NCBI GenBank assembly: GCA_026874595.1 | Contig: CM049317.1 | Coordinates: forward strand, 37,170,401 to 37,234,400 | Length of the DNA stretch: 64,000 bases | Reading direction: 5' to 3' | Source of the DNA: Sipunculus nudus | Lineage: Eukaryota > Annelida > Sipuncula > Golfingiida > Sipunculidae | Part shown: in pieces, positions 12,720 to 21,914 of the stretch | Layout: every line of letters starts with the position of its first letter | Numbering within the stretch: the stretch's first letter is position 1 | The notes under the pieces: model-generated | Told to the model about the DNA's origin: nothing | The model's database searches: none | The model's input: the letters and a program-made list of their open reading frames with translations, nothing else | Made by a program: the position numbers and the translations under genes

Positions 12720-12960
12720 TTAAAAAAATAATTATTCTCGGGGTACTTTTCAGCCCCATAGCTCAGAAGATATAGGTAAGAGTGACCTAATTTTACATTT
12801 GCAGAGAGATATTTCAAAGACCGCCCAGTAAGGCACGGTAAATGATTCCTGGTCCAGCGGTTACGATTTGTGAGTGGTAAACGGACGGACGGACAGACGG
12901 GCGGACGGACAAACAAAAAATGATCGCTATACATCAGGTGACTTTCAGATAAGGTGGGGC
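12720..12960. repeat. Interspersed repeat with GACGGACGGAC tail
   Basis: A block containing TTTCAGCCCCATAGCTC and TTCCTGGTCCAGCGG runs into GGACGGACGGACAGACGGGC at about 12885-12905. Similar tetranucleotide tails at 15672, 24793 and 34983 mark short interspersed repeats typical of bivalve genomes. The reading frame across it is an artefact of the simple repeat. Confidence 0.6.
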
Positions 12961-14109
12961 ATTGGCCATTGCCAAATATCAAGAAACAATTATGATATAA
13001 ATGTGAGTTGTCTCACGATTACTAAGACAGTTCTATCATGCTCAACAATAATGCTTCTGCTAGGAAGGAAAACAAAATTAGAATAAGTGTAATAGTAAAT
13101 TTTAATCTAATTTGCCTGATAGATATAACTATTTCCTATAAAACTGATCGAATTAATTTTCTTTTCGCATTATCATTCATTATCAGACGAAACTTTTTGG
13201 ATATATATCTTCAACGCTTGCCATCCTAAATCAGGTAAGATCATTCAAGAAGCTTATCTATTGTTTGGCCATTATTTGCCTTAACTGAAAAGATAATAAT
13301 AATAATGGTACGTCAGTCAGAGCCACATGTATTAGATCCCCTAATTATCCTGAATATCCCTTTGTAATCAATGTTAAGAGACAAAGCCAGAGGAATAACA
13401 TTCATGAGGACATAAACATTATTTTCAACAACATTCAAATTATAAATGATCTCAAATCCATTTAGTCGGGGACCAATCGTTTATCACACATTCAGGGATG
13501 TCCTTCGCTGCATTTTACCCTGAATATTCAATTTGGTGAACTCGAAACGAAACCCTGTAGCTATAACATTAAATACTTCCCCTGCAAACATAGAATAAAC
13601 TTTCTTTCGTGGTTGTATGTGGTGAACAGTCTCTGGATCAGCCACAGTAGAATGCTTCCCTATTGAATGATATCCAATATGCACAATATGAAATGGTTCT
13701 ATAATAAATTGTCTGCGTCAAGTCCTTTGTTGTACAAATCAAAAGAGGACATTCCATACATAATATTGTACTTTTTTTATCAGACGGTCAACACTATTAG
13801 TCCTATGTGGTACTTCTGCGAAAACATTAACTAATGTGCAAATTAGAATAACTGAATTCGATTACGATGGCGGTTGAATGTTCCACTGTCTGCCAAGTTA
13901 GATACGGGACTTTCCCCGCCAGAAAGAAATAGACCGATCGATTTTTATCTAAAAAGAAATGGTATTGTTATGACCAGTATTTTTCTAAATATATTGATTT
14001 TGTTGGGCGCGCATCATTTAATTGAACTGCACATTTACAATTCTTACACTGTACCAGTCTACACAGGCTGGGTATATAGAGAAACATCACAAAAATCAAG
14101 TGAGTCTGT
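12961..14109. other. AT-rich DNA with one dispersed-repeat piece
   Basis: No supportable gene. A 60-bp stretch at about 13771-13830 (ATCAGACGGTCAACACTATT, then CATGTGG or similar) resembles 41237-41300 and, more weakly, 52661-52720, suggesting an old dispersed repeat. Confidence 0.4.
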
Positions 14110-14719
14110 TGTCAAGGTCACTACTCCAGGTTCATCATTTATGCCTGAAATACCTTGTTCCAAGTTCTTTTTATGACTGACTCATGCCTCAAATACTCAC
14201 CGAGATATTATCTTGTACCAGTTTATACAACAGAGACCATACCCAGACTAAAGAAACAAATGAATTTATTAAATCATAATTAGCTTTGGAATGTCTGGAC
14301 TGCGTGGTATCCCTCCCTGGTACACCAAAGGCGGCCTTACGGACCCACTGCAGAAGCGTACCGGCAGAAACCACGGAATCACTGAACGTTGGCTCTAGCC
14401 TAGAAAAAGAAGGGCAAGACTTCTGAATTCCATGGGACTATAAACAATATAAAGATAAAAGAAAATATACAAAAAAATCTGTTTTACTTGTTCGGTAGGA
14501 GTGAAAACCACAATATCAAATTTATACTTGATACGACCAGGGGCTGGGTCTTCCAGACTTACAGCGACTTAGTATGATAGTAAAGTATAACAAGGGCACC
14601 GCAAAGCGGAGCATCCCCTCGTATGGGAGCATAATGGTATAGGGTGTATTACGCAAGTGTTAAAATTAGGAAGGGAGTTGTGTAAGCTTGAGCTTTGACA
14701 TAAAACTCAATAAGTTGTA

Positions 14720-15690
14720 CGTGTATCCCTAGGTGAGGCATATGTGCAAGATGAAAGGTTTTGGACAAACGGTTTGGCATGAAAACGATCCACAAGCTTT
14801 TTCAAGAAGTGGGTGCTGTGGCCGTGACCTTTGACCCCATGACCTCAAAATCGATAGGTTGCTTCATCCATGGGTGGTTAAGCCATATGTGCAAGATGAA
14901 AGGTTAACGTCAAACGGTTTTGCTTAAAATTGGCCCACAAGCTTTTTCAAGAAGTGGGTGCTGTGGCCGTGTCCTTTGACCCCCTGACCTCAAAATCTAT
15001 AGGTTTCTTCATTTATGGGTGGGTGAGCAATATGTGCGAGATGAAAGGTTTAGGTAAAACGGTTTGGCATGAAAACGATCCACAAGCTTTTTCAAGAAGT
15101 GGGTGCTGTGGCCGTGACCTTTGACCACATGACCTCAAAATCGATAGGTTGCTTCATCCATGGGTGGTTAAGCCATATGTGCAAGATGAAAGGTTAACGT
15201 CAAATGATTTTGCTTAAAATGGGCCCACATGCTTTTTTAAGAGTGGGTGCGGTGGCCGTGTCCTTTGACCCCCTGACCTCAAAATCTATAGGTTTCTTCA
15301 TTTATGGATGGGTGAGCAATATGTGCGAGATGAAAGGTTTAGGTAAAACGGTTTGGCTTGAAATCGATCCACTAACTTTTTTAAGAAGTGGGTGCTGTGG
15401 CCGTGACCTTTGACCTGTGACCTCAAAATCGATAGGTTCCTTTACCCATGGGTGGGTCAGCCATATGTGCGAGATGAAAGGTTTAGGTCAAACGGTTTGG
15501 CTTGAAATCGATCCACCAGCTTTTTCAAGAAGTGGGTGCTGTGGCTGTGACCTTTGACCCCGTGACCTCAAGATCGATAGGTTTCTTCATCCATGGGTGG
15601 GTAAGCCATATGTGCCAGATGAAAGGTTTTAGGCAAACTGTTTGGCTTCAAATTGATCCACAAAGCAATTTCGGACAGACAGACGGACGG
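14720..15690. repeat. ~146-bp tandem repeats with dimeric higher-order pattern
   Basis: Units recur with CACAAGCTTTTTCAAGAAGT or variants at about 14789, 14936, 15082, 15228, 15370 and 15512. Units 1 and 3 share CATGGGTGGTTAAGCC and CGATCCAC. Units 2 and 4 share TATGGGTGGGTGAGCA-like sequence and the variant GTGTCCTTTGACC. The effective repeat is thus a ~292-bp dimer, followed by two A-type units. Because 146 is not a multiple of three, the protein-like repeats read from successive units fall in different frames and are not evidence of coding. Confidence 0.9.
15404..15416. promoter_or_regulatory. Perfect DR1 nuclear-receptor-type element in a repeat unit
   Basis: TGACCTTTGACCT is the exact complement of AGGTCAAAGGTCA, the textbook DR1 site for RXR, HNF4 and PPAR-type receptors. 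TGACCTTTGACC also occurs at 14825, 15115 and 15548, and a one-base variant (TGTCCTTTGACC) at 14970 and 15259. Binding is inference; the sequence match is direct. Confidence 0.45.
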
Positions 15691-15980
15691 ACGGACGGAC
15701 GCACGAACGGAGGCGTGAATATATCCCTTTCGCAACTTCCTTGTGAGGGGATAATGACCGAGTTACCGACGACATGGACATATTTTATAATATTACCTAT
15801 ACAAACCACACAAAGCAAGTTCTGTCACTGCCAAATGAGAAATAATTGCATATAAGGCTCACTAAGTCACAAGACCCTCAGAGTGCAGCGCAGAATCAGG
15901 GTTGTGACGTCACCATCATCATCTCTCTACGTTTAGGCATCAGCCAGGGTCGCTTGTGTCCACAGTAACCTTGTATACCA

Positions 15981-16599
15981 TCACAGATTCAGCCTGGGTT
16001 GCTTGTGACGTCCCATAGTAGTAAAGGTTACCATGCTTACGGTTAAATAAAAAGAGTCCACAGTTGGCTATCTTCTGCAAGAAGAATATCTGCATGGCCA
16101 ATTCAAGGCCTAGTTTGAGTCCAGCATATTTCAGATAACACCTTCACAGTTCGAGTGTGAGCGGCCAGGTGACTGAAACTTCAGATATGCTTTGCCTGCA
16201 CAATTATTCTCAAAGGCGACAGAACTTGCCAGTAAAAAGCATTGTGGCCCATTATATGAAGAAAACTGTGGAAAATCCCTTCAACAGTAACATTGAAAGG
16301 TTCAGTGGGCACAAGGGGTGGTAGCTTGCCAGGCCAGAAATAGGAACATCCGTAAAAAGATCATTGTAAAGTTACACATTCTCTCATGGATGACTGGACA
16401 GAGGGGAATGGGTATTACGTGGCCAAGACAACAATAGTTTAACACTAGCAGTTGTTCCATTTATGGGAAAAATCTTGGCAAATTCATTGTGTTTGAACCG
16501 GGGTGGCTTCTCAACCCAGTGGTAAGGGTGGCAGAATAGGGATAGACTTAAGGGGGAAATAGGGTAAACAATGGTACAGATTCGATTATGTGACATTCA
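15981..16599. other. Non-coding part of the composite (3' UTR or LTR extension)
   Basis: No domain is readable. On the minus strand it follows the polypurine-like run and leads into copy A, so it may be the upstream part of the 3' LTR. It contains a partial internal echo of the adjacent flank (CAGCCTGGGTTGCTTGTG against CAGCCAGGGTCGCTTGTG). Confidence 0.35.
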
Positions 16600-16612
16600 C
16601 CCCCCCCCCGCA
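16600..16612 (-). other. Polypurine-tract-like run
   Basis: On the minus strand, GTGCGGGGGGGGGG lies downstream of the pol stop (about 16762) and upstream of TGAATGTCAC. Position and composition suit the plus-strand primer of an LTR element. Homopolymer length is unreliable. Confidence 0.35.
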
Positions 16613-16763
16613 CAAAAAAAAATACAAAAATGTTATCATTTTCAAACAAAGTATATATTTATAAAATCTATATCCTATCTATCAATCATGTTGCTATTCT
16701 TACTCGGGGTACTGATGCCTCTCAGACAGCTTAATTCTATGCAGCTGCTTATAATTACAGTGC

Positions 16764-17141
16764 TTGGACTCTACTTAGAAAGTCCGGTCCGTGGTTTGAC
16801 CTCCAGGGAATAGGTTCGATGGTGAATTGATACTTTTAAAGTACCATGGACCAACGCATAATTCGCTTGTTAAGACACTTTGCCTTATTGATGTGAGACA
16901 GCGGTTTGTGATCCGTTTGGATGACAAAATGCTTACCAAACAGGTATACATCAAATTTACTTATGCCCCATACAATGGCCAATGCTTCCCATTCTATCAC
17001 GGAATAGTTTCTTTCCCTATCGGCCAGCTTTCTACTGGCATAGGCCACAGGATGCAGACTGCCATCATATTCCTGCAAAAGGATGGCTCCAAGACCGTTA
17101 TCAGATGCATCTGTCCTTAAGAAAATCACTTCAAGTGGCAA
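16764..17141 (-). pseudogene. Retrotransposon RNase H and pol C-terminus
   Basis: The frame opens LEVIFLRTDASDNGLGAILL, which supplies the first Asp of Ty3/gypsy RNase H. It continues with HPVAYASRKLADRERNYSVI, EWEALAIVWGISKF, FVIQTDHKPLSHI (second Asp) and RIMRWSMVL, followed by an in-frame TAA, then YQFTIEPIPW, RSNHGPDFLSRVQAL and a final TAA near 16764. This is the usual end of a gypsy pol and sits last in the transcript here, as expected if integrase lies upstream. The domain is nearly full length with a single internal stop, so it is among the best-preserved parts. Confidence 0.85.
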
Positions 17142-17737
17142 GGCAATTGTAATATGGGAGGTTTGACCAGCAATGCTTTCGAGGTTTGAAAGGATTTCTC
17201 TTTGGGATCATCCCATTTATCCTTGTTACTCTGACCTTTACGGTCAGATCTGTCAGAGGAACAGCAAGCTCAGCAAAATTTGGAATAAATTCCGATAAAA
17301 CCCAAGCAGTCCCAAGAATGACCTAATTTCTTTTTTTTTTTTTTGTTGTTAGTCTCTCTGTATTCTGCACTTTGTCAAGTAATAATTGATCAGTTGCAAG
17401 TTTACCCCAAGTTTATCACTTTTTGCATTGTCTCTCTCAATGCATGAGGGACTGGATATGGCTTAGAACGTACCGGCTGATCAGTAGTGAGCTGGATGTC
17501 ACATTCTATCACATGGGTTTTCTTAGGGATGTCAGTAAACACGCTTTCATACCTACCTTTTCGACTAATCAGCTGGGCTTTCTGCTCAGGAGGGAGTTTG
17601 TCACATACCTGTAAGTCAGCAGGACCTTCCTTACTTATAACACTTGGCAATGGTATGATAGACATTCCATCATTTATCATCTCATCATCAAGACTCTGGT
17701 CTCCTGTACTGGAATCAGTTATACTTGCAAGAGACAT
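17142..17737 (-). pseudogene. Reverse transcriptase with palm deleted
   Basis: The 5' part encodes an acidic linker (STGDQSLDDEMINDGMS) and the RT N-terminus: ISRKGRYESVFTDIPKKTH, CDIQLTTDQPVRSKPYPVPH, ALRETMQKVINLG. It then jumps, with frameshifts around a poly-T/poly-A run (17330-17344), to KKEIRSFLGLLGFYRN of the thumb/connection region and the segment before RNase H. Only about 260 bp separates landmarks that are normally some 170 codons apart. The palm, including the metal-binding YxDD box, is missing, so the enzyme could not work. The same frame set leads into the RNase H at 17141. Confidence 0.82.
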
Positions 17738-17739
17738 TT

Positions 17740-18065
17740 CTTCATCACATGTATCACACGGTTAATCAAACAAACTCATCGCAGAAGAATCTGAATTATT
17801 TCTCTCAACATACTTTTTCAGCAAATAAATGTGAAAAGATTTGACTTTACCTTTCATTTTGATTCTGTAATCACAGTCGTTGAATCTCTGTAGGACATCG
17901 TATGGTCCTTTCCATTGCAGGAGTAACTTATTCCTATCTGTAGAAAGTAATACTAAGACCTGATCATCTACCTCTAAGGATCTTGGTTATGCTCTCCTGT
18001 TATAGTATTTGGCAGGCTTTATACCTGCTGGCTGCGTTGCTCAGCATCTGTTGTGCTAGGTCACA
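17740..18065 (-). pseudogene. Integrase C-terminal (GPY/F-like) module, 3' of insertion
   Basis: Minus-strand translation gives CDLAQQMLSNAASRYKA, then SLEVDDQVLVLLSTDRNKLL, LQWKGPYDVLQRFNDCDYRI, KMKGKVKSFHIYLLKKYVER and, after SLFD, a TAA. This is the GPY/F-like C-terminal module of a chromovirus/gypsy integrase. It joins directly to the RT linker at 17737, proving integrase-before-RT order within one polyprotein. Its upstream continuation is cut by the insertion at 18074-18773. Confidence 0.8.
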
Positions 18066-18073
18066 GGTGTCTG

Positions 18074-18773
18074 TATGCTCTTTACACAGCGCTTTACCTA
18101 TAAGCCTACTACCTATATCGTAAGCGCTGTTTGTTATGACCTCGTATCCTGAATTGCTACACCAGAGGGGAGCACTGTATATTTGTCCAAGCAGATGAGA
18201 CCTTGTGCTGGAAGACACAGCGAAGCGAGAAATACACGGAGCCGATTTTGTTCATTTCGTTTTGAGTGACAGCTCATCGGCCCAGTAACCGTCTGAACAG
18301 GCTACAGGGCCAGAGAGAATGGCCTCGGACGTGGTTTGCTTAGGGCTTTTGCCACATAGGATGCCCGGCCGGTGAGCTGTAATTCAAGTTAAACTTAACA
18401 ACAAAGGCTACCTTCACACCTCGCTGGCTGGTTTCAGTTCTGCAGGCAACAGATACATAGCTACGCTAACACAGTCATAACTTTATAATCGAATCGGTCG
18501 GTGATGCGAGAATGCAGAGGGAGCAATTAAAATTCGACCATAAACTGTCATCAAGCGGCGCTTGAAGAGCAGCTATGGGCCGAGCCAGGATGCCTGTCGA
18601 GTGTTTGTTTATTGCCACCTGGTTGGCTGCTTGGCATATCACATGCACTTTTTTTTCAGCGGACAACGAACCGCCATCTGGTGTGTAAATGTATCATAAA
18701 CGGTCAAAGCAGGCAGCGTGAAAATCAGTTGCTTTTTTAGAAGCGCAAGATTTCCGCTGCTTCAGGAGCGTAT
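18074..18773. mobile_element. 700-bp non-autonomous element with 8-bp target-site duplication
   Basis: The octamer GGTGTCTG occurs at 18066-18073 and again at 18774-18781, exactly where the integrase reading frame is broken and resumes. The ends show weak inverted similarity (TATGCTC...CAGCG at the left; the complement of CGCTG...GAGCGTA at the right). An 8-bp duplication is usual for hAT-like transposons and also occurs for P and Merlin types. The ends lack the canonical hAT CAG/TAG start, so superfamily is open. No coding capacity is seen. It inserted after the retrotransposon. Confidence 0.7.
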
Positions 18774-18781
18774 GGTGTCTG

Positions 18782-19600
18782 ACAATCGCTGTTTTAAATC
18801 AATCACATACTGATATGTTGTTTTCATGTCAGAGTCAGTACCTTCTTTTGTGAGTAGTTCTTTCAACACTTTCATGAGTCCTCTCACAGGCCTGTCATAT
18901 AACAGTTCAAAAGGGGAAAATCCGCCTAAAGATTCATGGGGAAATTTTACGATAGGCGAATAGGACTGGAGACAAATAGCGGTCCCAATTCCTTGGCTGC
19001 TCAGCACACATTCGTTTGAGCATTCTTTTGAGGCTGTCATTATATATTTTCTACAAGTCCATTACAACCTGGATTGTAGGGTTTAGTTGCCAACTGTCTA
19101 ATGCTGAGTAATCTGCTTACCTCGCGCATTATGGATGACCTGAAATGGCTGCCCATATTCGTCAAAACTTCCTCAGTCTACTGTAAATGCAAAGTAAGGC
19201 CTAAGCCACAGTTTCTGTTTCAATGCTACGAAGTGCAAAAGCCTCCGTATACCGTTTAGCGTAGTCCATTGCTGTTAAGATAAATCTCTTACCTGTGTCT
19301 GATGCAGGGAAAATCGGGCCCACCAAGGACTTGAAGGGTTGGTCTATTAGAGGCACTCTGTCCAATGGGACTCTAGTAACCTTACCCTTTTGTATAGTCC
19401 TTTGACAAACGTCACATGGACACATCGGCATGAACACCTGGCCAAAAGAACTGAGAGCTAACTCTTGCCAAAGTGCGAGCAACGCCTTGGTGACCAGACA
19501 TTAGGCCTTCATAATGTCTGCCCTATAACATTTTGGAACCATAAAACTGGGTTTGGGACCCACCTGAATTATATTTATCTGCCTGCAGACGCACTAAAGC
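18782..19600 (-). pseudogene. Integrase zinc-binding and catalytic core remnants
   Basis: Landmarks in order: FMVPKCYRADIM; a degenerate HHCC finger ending PCDVCQRTIQKGKVTRVPL; then FKSLVGPIF, TGKRFILTAMDYAKRYTEAF and LRSIETETVA; LTNMGSHF; EVSRLLSIRQL; NPGCNGLVEN; and FSPFELLYDRPVRG with YQYVIDLKQRLSDT. The stretch that should carry the first catalytic Asp (normally VDIVGP) is shortened to SLVGP. The second Asp, in LTD-x-G, is Asn. The Glu in NGLVEN is kept. Two of three catalytic acids are therefore gone. This core lies upstream of RT in the transcript. Confidence 0.82.
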
Positions 19601-19745
19601 TCCGTTCTTGATGGCAAATTTACACTAACCATCTTGAACCTGGGAAACCTTATCCCATTGGTGCGAAACACCGACACTTCACAGTTGGAGATAAAACCTT
19701 TACAGGTAGGCATGCCAGGTGGATTACTTTCAGGCTTACCGACAG
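19594..19745 (-). pseudogene. Aspartic protease N-terminal stub
   Basis: MPTCKGFISNCEVSVFRTNG resembles the entry into gypsy-type protease (VxVLRDTG), with the active-site Asp position altered to Asn. The rest of the protease is deleted, and the frame soon meets the pre-integrase sequence NGALVRLQADKYNS. Assignment rests on position between the zinc knuckle and integrase and on this short motif. Confidence 0.45.
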
Positions 19746-20560
19746 TAGGCTGACACGACACATTAAGGATCTCAAGCTCCCTTTTACCTTGAATGGATCC
19801 TCTAGGCTTTTTTTGGCAGTTTGCATTGAAATGACTTGTGACCTTCACCTCCACAATTAAAGCATTTAAGGATAGATGAACTAGCAGTAGGAGTAGAGGG
19901 ATACTTCTTACCTTGTTCAGAATACCAGTTGAATCAAGTCTTCTCAAGTGGTTTTTCATTTTGTTTGAGACTAGCATGCGGTTTGTGGAAAGAGGTAAAA
20001 CTGCCATTACCATGAGCATCTACAAACCTCTCTGCAGTTTCAGCCATTGAGTCAATGGTACGGCAGTCCCGCTCACGCAAGAAAATAGACATGAGTTGAG
20101 GAATTGCTCCCGTAACAAAAGGTCTACTAGAGACTCATAAGATCGCTCAATCCCTGGTAGTCTTACCCAATTGTCAAAATAACCACTGATTCTGGCAACA
20201 AAGTGCAATGAGGATTCCTGCCTTCCCGGCCTACATGTTCGTTACCGTTTAAGTAAAGTATCAGCATAGGGAAACCTCAAGGCATCCATTCTATCATGAC
20301 TTTCCTCAACGGCTGGCATTTTAAAAGAAGTCATACCCAAAGGTTTTACTAGAATTTGGGGAGGGGGAGGCGGATTATTTTCAGCAAGTTGTAATTTTAA
20401 GTTCATCATTTCAGTTTCATGAGCTCCAGCTTCCTTTTCTCTTACATTTTCCCGTTCTCTTGCTCTATCAGCTCGCTCATGTCACTCTGCTTTTATGTAG
20501 CTATGCGATTTCTCTCACTGACCAAAAAATTGTTTAAGATATTCTCCCATGTAACCTAAC
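19746..20560 (-). pseudogene. Gag remnant with coiled coil and CCHC zinc knuckle
   Basis: An Arg/Glu-rich coiled coil (ERADRARERENVREKEAG) leads to NNPPPPPQILVKPLG, then ESHDRMDALRFPYADTLLKR and a stop. In another frame follow FVARISGYFDNWVRLPGIER and SYESLVDLLLREQFLNSC, the SCAN-like helical part of gypsy Gag. The knuckle CFNCGGEGHKSFQC (C-x2-C-x4-H-x4-C) at about 19825-19866 is intact. The middle of the capsid region is missing between LLKR and FVAR. Gag would package the element RNA; this copy is frameshifted and cannot. Confidence 0.82.
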
Positions 20561-20786
20561 TTTTCTCCCAAAAAGAAAACAGTTCCCTTAACCCCTGCAT
20601 GTTTATCACACAAACACACTATGGCAGTGAAACAATAATCAAAATTGATATGCTGATAAGTATCACCTCAGACTCACTAGATTCAGTCAATATAATTTCC
20701 ACTATCCACATTGGTATGGAACCTAATATCAACAGATCACGTATGTGTGATGAACATAAATGTTGTAATGGAGAAAAATTAGATTC
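20561..20786 (-). other. Leader between inner LTR and gag
   Basis: Non-coding leader. Its first ~75 bp next to the LTR also match 40759-40840, showing that LTR and leader belong to one element family. No clear tRNA-complementary site could be recognised. Confidence 0.5.
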
Positions 20787-21409
20787 TGTAACACTGGGCA
20801 GCGTGAAATGTCTAGGGAAATGAATAAAGTCAGTGATTTTTGGTAACAAATAACCATAATTTATTCTTAAAACAACCCAAACATTACACTAAATCAATAC
20901 TATGTCACAGTATAACAGCAGTATAACAGCAAATCAATACATTCACACAGTAAAAAAAAAAAGTGCACAGTACCTGGTTACCACCACTGTCACAGTGACA
21001 AGTCCTTAAAAATGTATAAGCCGGACGAACAGTTCACACAAATTCTCTCGGAGAATAACAGTCCAATGTAAAGCTCTGGTAACAATCCCGAAAGTAAAAT
21101 GAAGACCAAATAAGATTCGTCACAAATTCAGAAAAAAATCTGAAGAATATCTATGTTGCCGCACTTATCTGAATAGATCTCACAAACTGACATACACGCT
21201 TCTGTGCCCGCTGGAATATTCTTTCACCTCTCTCCCGGCTCTAAAACACGGCCCCTATTTATTATCTTTCATCCGAAAACTCTAGAAAACTCCCTTTCAC
21301 GAACAATTGAAAAGAACAAGTACACAAGTACACGTGCACAGACGCGAACATTCGAGACAGGTACGGGTTAAACTAAGTCTGGAACACCCGGCCAGGCGAG
21401 GCCGCTACA
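20787..21409 (-). repeat. Inner LTR (623 bp)
   Basis: On the minus strand it starts TGTAGCGGCCTCGCC and ends CCAGTGTTACA. It contains an A/T-rich promoter-like stretch (GATAATAAATAGGGG) and an AATAAA-type poly(A) signal (AAGAATAAATTATGG, about 20851-20865) followed by a T-rich 3' end. A related copy lies at about 40050-40758 on the plus strand. A matching 3' copy near the pol end (below 16.8 kb) was not found, so either it was deleted or the element is a chimera. Confidence 0.62.
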
Positions 21410-21894
21410 ACAATAAAAAAGACATCTGTAAGACTTGTGCACACAATAAAAAGGGGCACCCGTAAAAATGCCTTAGCAAATATCAAGTGAAATGTGCCGT
21501 AGCACCACGATAAATTACAGTTAGCTATTCACGAAACAAACGGAGGCCGTAGCCGTAAAACTGCCTTAACCTTAGGCACAACCATTCAATTTCTGCTGGA
21601 CAAGAAATTGACGAAAACGATACAGCCTACCACCGTAGTGAGACTCAGCTGTACCCCAGCCAAAGCTGTAATCACCAGGGTATTAGCCTGACCTTAAGGA
21701 GTCGGCCTCTTTCCGTGGTAAGCATAAAAACAGCCACAAAAATCTGGCTACCATAATATCACTCAAGGCTTTCTCATATTCCAATTACAGAAGATAGACC
21801 ACTTTCTAGACATGTTATAGTCTTTCATATGTATATACTGGGTATATATTCTTGGCGAATGAGTCATATTTCTTGCACTGATCCTCGAAAAGAG
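21410..21894 (-). other. Untranslated stretch downstream of outer LTR copy B
   Basis: About 485 bp without a recognisable domain, lying between the PBS-like sequence and the inner LTR. Probably the leader of the outer element, into which the inner element inserted. Confidence 0.35.
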
Positions 21895-21914
21895 GATCCT
21901 GACACGCTCGCCAA
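21895..21914 (-). other. Primer-binding-site-like sequence
   Basis: Directly after the outer repeat on the minus strand (…GACCTTGACA) comes TTGGCGAGCGTGTCAGGATC. This has the TGGCG-x-(C/G)-CGTG-x-CAGGA form seen at primer-binding sites of many LTR elements. It identifies copy B as the 5' LTR and agrees with leftward transcription. The tRNA is not assigned. Confidence 0.5.

Larger units (their letters stand above)
14580..15749. mobile_element. 1.17-kb insertion carrying a ~146-bp tandem array
   Basis: Comparison with the uninterrupted paralogue at 22234-22248 shows that this segment was inserted. GATA flanks both sides (14576-14579 and 15750-15753), a possible 4-bp target duplication. Short imperfect inverted ends are visible: ACAAGG...GC-AAAG near 14590, and the complement of CTTTCGCAACTTCCTTGT at 15727-15744. 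Inside are about 130 bp of unique sequence, six to seven repeat units, and a GACGGACGGACGGAC run at 15677-15703. No coding capacity. It looks like a non-autonomous element; superfamily unknown. Confidence 0.65.
14110..15980 (-). repeat. Outer LTR-like repeat, copy A (3' copy, with insertion)
   Basis: This matches 21915-22464 over its whole length except for about 160 bp at 14215-14375 and the tandem-array insertion 14580-15749. Both copies begin TGTCAAGGTCACTACTCC and end CTTGTATACCA, so on either strand they have TG...CA ends. The true LTR might extend to 16599, where a poly-G purine tract (polypurine-tract-like) lies next to TGAATGTCAC on the minus strand; the other copy would then be 5'-truncated. 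The left-flank 5-mer (14105-14109) does not match the sequence after 22464, which fits truncation. Confidence 0.6.

Noticed and set aside
14930-15855. Three similar reading frames (FQEVGAVAV..., KSIGFFIYGW...) that look like a repeat protein
   Set aside because: They are translations of successive ~146-bp DNA repeat units; the period is not a multiple of three, stops intervene, and similarity is equally high at silent positions.
18074-18773. Coding content within the integrase-splitting insertion (for example a 63-codon frame at 18475-18666)
   Set aside because: No domain; the frame is not bounded or conserved, and the segment behaves as a non-autonomous element.
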